From Alitta virens (taxonomy: Eukaryota > Annelida > Polychaeta > Phyllodocida > Nereididae), in assembly GCA_932294295.1 (NCBI GenBank), contig OW028576.1, forward strand, positions 41,742,747-41,806,746: 64,000 bases of DNA, written 5' to 3'. The first letter of the stretch is position 1. Every line of letters begins with the position of its first letter. The notes beneath the pieces are model-generated. The model made no database searches. It was not told the origin of the DNA and worked only from the letters and a program-made list of their open reading frames with translations. The translations under genes were made by a program, and so were the position numbers. Below are positions 59,270 through 64,000 of this stretch, in pieces.

Positions 59270-60604
59270 TTATACCATGTCATCTTGCCATGGCACACTT
59301 CCTTCCTCTGAATTAACATAGTCTACCAGGTACTGCCGTTGACTCTTGGCTGCACCAGTCATTGAATGGCCTCTAGTGGGTGGTGGCATTTCATCAATTT
59401 CTCCAGCTGCCCTCCAAATTCCTGGGGTGATTAGATGTGTGACTGGATCTTCCTGGTCCACCATGTTGTTCTGGGCAGTTGGATACCTTACTCTCATCAG
59501 ATTGTGGAGGCAGCAGCATGCAAGGACTATGGATTCCACTGTCTTGGTCCTCTGTGGCATTGTAGTCAGGAGACACCTGAACCTTGCTGCAAGGATCCCA
59601 AATGCATTTTCCACAATTCTTCTTGCCCGGGAGAGTCGGTAATTGTATATCCTCTGCTCCTTGGTCATGTTTCTTAGGGGCAGTGGCTTCATCAGCCAGG
59701 TTTTCAAAGGAAAGGCATCATCTCCGACAATGAAGTAGGGAAGAGGTCTTTCACCAGGAACGATTGGTTCAGGTGGCGGTAACCCAAGGGTCCCTTCTTC
59801 AAGTGCTTCCCTCAGGACTGTCGTGCTAAATACTCCTCCGTCCGATCCAGCTCCGTTAGCTCCACAGTCTACATTAAGGAACTTGTAGTCAGCATCCACA
59901 AGAGCCATGAGTACAATGGAGTGGTATCCCTTGTAGTTGTAGTACACGGAACCACCTTTGGGAGGACATCTGATGGCCACATGCTTTCCATCAATGGCTC
60001 CAACACAATGAGGAAAGTTCCATCTCGAAAAGAATAGTTCAGCGACTTTTCTCCACTCTTCTGGAGTTGAGGGGCAGGTCAGGAGTTCATTGGAATACTC
60101 TGCAATTATGGCTTCACAGACTTCTCGAATTATCAAGCTGATGGTGTTGTGGGCCACTCTAAAGCCATACATGAGGGACTTGTAGCTGTTTCCAGTTGCC
60201 AAATAGCGCAGGGTGATGGCAAGTCTGTGTCCTGGGTCCAAAGCTTCCCTCATACAGCTGTTTTGTTTTCTAATCCTATGACCAATTTTGCCAACGATCT
60301 CTCGGAAAATGGCTGGTTCCATTCTCATAAAGTTGGTATAACTTGGGGTGTCTTCGTGGAGCAGTTCTCTCAGTAGACGATCATAATATCCCATCTGAGG
60401 TCTTCTCAACAGCCAAGGCTTCACCCAAAACCTCCTCCTCCTCCTCCTCCTGGCTGCCAGTTCTCTTTCTTCTTCTCTCTTCCTCTCCTCCTCCTCCTCC
60501 TCAGCTAGTGCTTCCATACAAGCAAGTTGTAAAATAAGTGTATAATTGGCCTGAGCAGCTAGTAGTAGCAAGGCTCTATTTCGTTGGGGTTGATGCATGT
60601 ACAT
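59270..60604 (-). CDS. PIF/Harbinger transposase (HARBI1-like), 444 aa
   Basis: A DDE nuclease that cuts and moves its own element. The frame is intact. Residues about 35-60 are an acidic-then-arginine-rich stretch, absent from the minimal family core. About 80-165 is the helix-turn-helix-bearing part (LAITLRYLATGNSYKSL). The DDE_Tnp_4-type catalytic domain follows: D205 in GAIDGKH, D295 or D296 in VGDDAFPL and E332 in VENAFGILAARFR, then the conserved CCCLHNLMR (about 363-371) and a C-terminal GSVPWQ. It is longer than vertebrate HARBI1 (about 350 residues) mainly at the N-terminus. The first ATG is taken; a second at codon 3 is possible. I see no Myb/SANT partner gene, which Harbinger elements often carry. 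No disabling change was seen, so it could be active or domesticated. Confidence 0.95.
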   Translation of the reverse strand: MYMHQPQRNRALLLLAAQANYTLILQLACMEALAEEEEEERKREEERELAARRRRRRRFWVKPWLLRRPQMGYYDRLLRELLHEDTPSYTNFMRMEPAIFREIVGKIGHRIRKQNSCMREALDPGHRLAITLRYLATGNSYKSLMYGFRVAHNTISLIIREVCEAIIAEYSNELLTCPSTPEEWRKVAELFFSRWNFPHCVGAIDGKHVAIRCPPKGGSVYYNYKGYHSIVLMALVDADYKFLNVDCGANGAGSDGGVFSTTVLREALEEGTLGLPPPEPIVPGERPLPYFIVGDDAFPLKTWLMKPLPLRNMTKEQRIYNYRLSRARRIVENAFGILAARFRCLLTTMPQRTKTVESIVLACCCLHNLMRVRYPTAQNNMVDQEDPVTHLITPGIWRAAGEIDEMPPPTRGHSMTGAAKSQRQYLVDYVNSEEGSVPWQDDMV

Positions 60605-61013
60605 GGTCTTTCCTCTTCAGCAGCCGGAGACAGAATGATGGAGAACAACAGATGCAGCCCCTATTTATACATTTTTGGCAAATTCCACGAGATAGCCAGC
60701 CGCCGGGTTAACCCGTGGAAGCCGGCGGGTGACCCGTGGAAGCCGCCGGGCAACCCGTGGAAGCCGCCGGGCTACCCCTGGAAGCCGTCAACTAATTTGC
60801 CGTACCCGGCAGTAACCCGTGAAAGCCGGCGGGTAACCCGGCGGGTAACCCGTAGATCACGGCGGGTTTACCCGTAGAACCCGGCGGGTTACCCGCCGGG
60901 TGCTGCCCCGCCCCTTTTTGCTGCCGCCAAACCGGCGGAAAGAGCTGTTACATAACTATTACGTAATACTACGGGTTCACTACGGCACAACCGGCCCGTG
61001 TGACAGGGGCTTA
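60605..61013 (-). mobile_element. Harbinger 5-prime region and terminus
   Basis: 60690-60900 is GC-rich and made of repeated gccgccgggtaacccgtgg-type segments in both orientations, quite unlike the AT-rich surroundings. The outer end is at 61010: on the minus strand it reads GCCCCTGTCACACGGGCCGG directly after TAA (61011-61013 is TTA on plus). That fits a Harbinger terminus with a TTA target site. I cannot find the matching end left of 59270. Confidence 0.75.
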
Positions 61014-61135
61014 AGACCTACTACCTTGCAACAACAGCTTTCTGTCTCATGTATGTGTATGTCACTCTAAGACCTACTACCATGCAACAACAGCTTTCTG
61101 TCTCATGTATGTGTATGTCACTCTAAGACCTGCTA
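61014..61135 (+). repeat. 56-bp duplication outside the Harbinger end
   Basis: agacctactac...gtcactcta is present twice (from 61015 and 61071), with a third start (gacctgctac) at 61127. One base differs between the two copies (ccttgc/ccatgc). Confidence 0.9.
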
Positions 61136-61919
61136 CCTGAAGTGACCTACATCTTTATATCGCTACCTGTGTGCATGCAACGTATTGCTGACCACATGAA
61201 CATGTTCGCTGTACAATATTGGGTAATTTTAATCGAGGACCATAGGTCAAAACTGGCTGGGTTAGTTGTGCACCCACTACAGTGCGTTCTTTCACACTTA
61301 GATTGTGCAGACACCGACACATTTAAAGTCATTATAGATGGCACAAGCGGTCGACTCATTTTGACAGAACTTTACTTCAGAGAAACAAGCATAATCAGCA
61401 ATTAATTATTTATTTCATTACATGTTCTCTTAATTAAACATTCTTTAGGAGGGTTACTGTGGGTGTGAATTACTAACCTTATTTATTAACATGTCATCCT
61501 CCTCAAGGAAAAAAACTGTTTCCTGAGGTTAAATCAACCTTTCATGCTACTTCATGAACGATGTCATACAACATACGTAGAATCCATCACAATTTAACGA
61601 ACGAGGTCATGCCTTGGTATTGCCTAGCAACAGATGTGCTTTAATGCCAACATGACCTCTGGTGACAACCAATCGCCTCAAGTGATGTCATGGACACTGT
61701 GTCTGTTCAGAAATGTGGCAGGAAGGGTGGTTTTGCCACATTAGTGTTGATTGTACAGACGTGCTCATGGCTACAGGCTGAGACAGCAATTTGCAGTAGG
61801 GCACTATTGCACAGCTGGGAGAGATTTAACTAGTTTCACTGAGGTCTATTAAATGGGGAAAGTGTAGGGAAGTGAAGTCATAGGATTTGGTAAGGCATTG
61901 GAATCCTACGCTAGGGTCA
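61136..61919. other. No gene supported; SINE-like head near end
   Basis: Frames at 61142-61405 on both strands have no domain. A tRNA-like ggtaaggcattggaatcc...gggttcaaactagcc lies at 61889-61937, laid out like the 36-bp unit of the 36.3-kb array. Confidence 0.4.
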
Positions 61920-62480
61920 TGGGTTCAAACTAGCCAAGCAAGCATGGGCCCTCATTGCAGAATGAGGGCCATGCAGCAGTCTTTATATGTTTTTGTGGGA
62001 TTCAGAACTCAGAACTCAGAATCGTTTTATTCATATTACATATATATGCATATAGTTGTACAGATATTATTAAGCCACACATGGTGCATGAACATGACGT
62101 ATATATGTAATGAGGGTGACACGTCCAAGATAAATATATATTGCAACTATTATATGTGCACACGGTTATACAGCATCTTAACCTATCTAAATCAATTGTA
62201 TGCTCTAAAATAATGAGCGCAAACTTTATTACTAATCTTGACTTGCTGTTACTTTACAACAATCATCATTTTCAGGCAGCAATTTCAATTTCGGCTTCTT
62301 AAACTTTTTAAGTGTTATCACTTAAAGAATTAGTCATCGCTGATAAAAACATAATCATTCATTTTCAATGATGTGAAATAGTGATAGTGGGCACTGATGC
62401 GTGTTTATTATCAAAACTGAATATTTATCAGCCTGTTGCAAAATACCGCGAAACATGACAGGCCTGTTGCCAGGCTAGGT
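61920..62480 (+). repeat. R500 copy with an insertion
   Basis: Left part agcaagcatgggccctcat...gtgggat, then about 150 bp of unrelated sequence (61999-62150), then gtgcacacggttatacagca to ggcctgttgccaggc. Matches 330-760 and 62975-63490. Confidence 0.75.
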
Positions 62481-62485
62481 TCAAA

Positions 62486-62665
62486 CCTTGCTATAGCATG
62501 GAGGAACTGGGCAGATCATCTTAAACTACTGCTTCACTTCACCCAGATGTAAATGGGGTTGGCTATACAGCAGGTTGAGATGGCATTGGATTGCTTGGTG
62601 CAGTGTGATTGCATCAGCTGTATTCTCCCTCGTGAGTTGAAAGTTTCAAAAAGAACAAACCCTGC
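62486..62665 (+). mobile_element. SINE3 copy, partial
   Basis: ggttcaaaccttgc, agcatggaggaactgggcag, cacccagatgtaaatggggt and acagcaggttgagatggc; sits right at the end of the R500 copy. Confidence 0.7.
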
Positions 62666-62974
62666 TGACTGAAGGTATTGTGTGAAGAAAGTTGAGGGGC
62701 ATACGAGGGCATTAGCTGTAAATCACACTTTGAACCTCACAACAAAAAGTTCAATATATGAATACCACTGGGGATTCCCAAGGGTGACATACTGGTACCA
62801 ACACATAAAATGTTATGCTCTTACCCGCCCGAAGTCTGTTTCGATGCAACTTTAGCTTTCAGTGGGCAGCTCATTTCAGATGAGCGGAACTAGATTTTAT
62901 TCACATCACATGACAATGATACATCATAATATGCATGTTTACAAAGTGACCTACCTGACATACCCAAGAGCCCT
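62666..62974. other. No feature seen
   Basis: No supported frame or repeat boundary. Confidence 0.3.
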
Positions 62975-63490
62975 CTAGCCAAGCAAGCATGTCCCTCATT
63001 TGCGTCCGAATTCGCAGAATGAGGGTCATGCAGCTGAGCTTGTAATTTTCGTGGTATTCTGTGTGCAAACGGTTTTACAGTCTTCCTACCTATCTGAATC
63101 TATTCTATGCTGAAAAATAATGAGTGCACACACTATTAATAACCTTGACAGGCTGTTACCAACCCAGCTACAGCATAGAAGAACTATGCAGATCTGGTGT
63201 AAACAGGGTTGGCTATACAGCAGGTTGAGATGACATTGAGATGACATTGGATTGCACACAGCCATTGTTTTCATGCAGTGAATCGGCAATTTCAACTTCT
63301 GCTTCTTAACAATTTTTAACGTTTTCACTGACTGATGAAGACATCGCCGATAAAAACCATTTTAGTCATTTTTAAATGATGTGAGATTGTAATAGGAAGC
63401 ACTGATGCATGTATTATATATTGTCCTAACTGAATATTTATCAACCTGTTTCAAAATACCAAGACAAATGACAGGACTTCTGCCAGGCTA
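62975..63490 (+). repeat. R500 copy with SINE3 fragment inside
   Basis: Reads agccaagcaagcatg, atgagggtcatgcagc, gtgcacacactattaataac, caatttcaacttctgcttct and catcgccgataaaaacc. Between about 63155 and 63260 it is interrupted by ccaacccagctacagcatag...acagcaggttgagatg, a SINE3 piece with a small gatgacattgag duplication. Confidence 0.75.
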
Positions 63491-64000
63491 AGAGTTCTCC
63501 GCCAATTACACCAGAAGTTTTGCTTTTGCAAATGAAGCTCTGTGCACATAGTCAGTGGCTGTGAAAGGGGCATAATAGCAATACTACGATTTTCACCCTC
63601 TCTATTCTTTTCCACCTTTCCATGCAACCCTCTCCATAAGCCCCCAGGGACCCATTGACCCTGTTTGGAATCCATTTTGCACTACAAAGGTTTTTCCAGT
63701 ACCCAAGATGCCAATACAGACAGTGTATGAATTCTCCTGATCATACTTAGATCATATCTATACTCTGTAGCTTTCTGTTGTGTTGAAGATTCAATAAATT
63801 CATGGCTTGGTGGTTAGGCTTAAGGTGTTGGCCAAATTCTCAAAGGGTTTGGGTCCTATTCCCTGTTGAGCAAATCTGGATATTGTTATTATCATTATTT
63901 TTTGCTAACGGGTACTGTAAAAGGAGACATGTTGCTGTTTTGAAACAATAGCCATAAATGTTGGTCCTTGTGGGATGCCACTGAACAGAGTTTCTGTCAG
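63491..64000. other. No gene supported; decayed SINE head
   Basis: 63804-63870 has ttggtggttaggcttaagg and gggtttgggtcctattccc, a degenerate tRNA-like head. 63943-63980 (aatagccataaatgttggtcc) resembles the type B units at 34231-34810. No gene. Confidence 0.35.

Noticed and set aside
59346..59677. Plus-strand frames of 80-98 codons
   Set aside because: Shadows of the Harbinger transposase gene on the minus strand.

Overview
This is AT-rich, intron-era eukaryotic DNA with no recognisable host gene. Short tRNA-derived SINEs, foldback DNA elements (MITEs), a spliced hAT transposase, a PIF/Harbinger transposase, LINE 3-prime ends and large minisatellites all point to an animal nuclear genome, most likely a marine invertebrate. 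I cannot name the species from sequence alone. Apart from the transposase genes, no open reading frame shows a recognisable domain; the long frames at about 36.2-37.7 kb come from a 36-bp tandem repeat.

Layout. 0-19 kb: dispersed repeats and SINEs of three tRNA-derived families (called SINE1, SINE2 and SINE3 here), several with clear target-site duplications, plus small TA-flanked foldback elements. 19.3-22.9 kb: a nested stack in which a 3.08-kb hAT transposon with perfect 8-bp duplications and a second short foldback element both sit inside one copy of a 402-bp TA-flanked MITE (MITE-A). The hAT transposase needs one intron and is broken by a single TGA. 22.9-36 kb: further SINEs, a 32-bp minisatellite (about 43 units), a GATA-type microsatellite, an old 21-bp array and two blocks of decayed longer tandem units. 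36.3-37.9 kb: a 36-bp minisatellite (about 38 units) that looks like an amplified tRNA-like head of SINE3, with the SINE3 body still downstream. 38-47.5 kb: more arrays (23 bp, TTAC), a 771-bp tandem duplication with internal 73-bp repeats, and a TTA-flanked MITE. 47.5-58 kb: sparse repeats, two SINEs each split by a later insertion, and a decayed LINE reverse-transcriptase C-terminus. 58.6-61 kb: an AGGAT-type array next to an apparently intact 444-residue Harbinger transposase on the minus strand, with a GC-rich repeated leader and a recognisable right terminus. 61-64 kb: copies of a roughly 500-bp repeat also present at the left edge of the window and at 38.5 kb.

The genes do not form a pathway. 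The window reads as a gene-poor region built by layers of transposition, with SINE and LINE insertions and tandem amplification of repeat pieces. I found no convincing new biological system. The strongest unusual signals are the nested insertions at 19.3-22.9 kb, the minisatellite that appears to derive from a SINE promoter region, and the intact Harbinger transposase. Family names SINE1-3, MITE-A, R500, D and E are local labels only.
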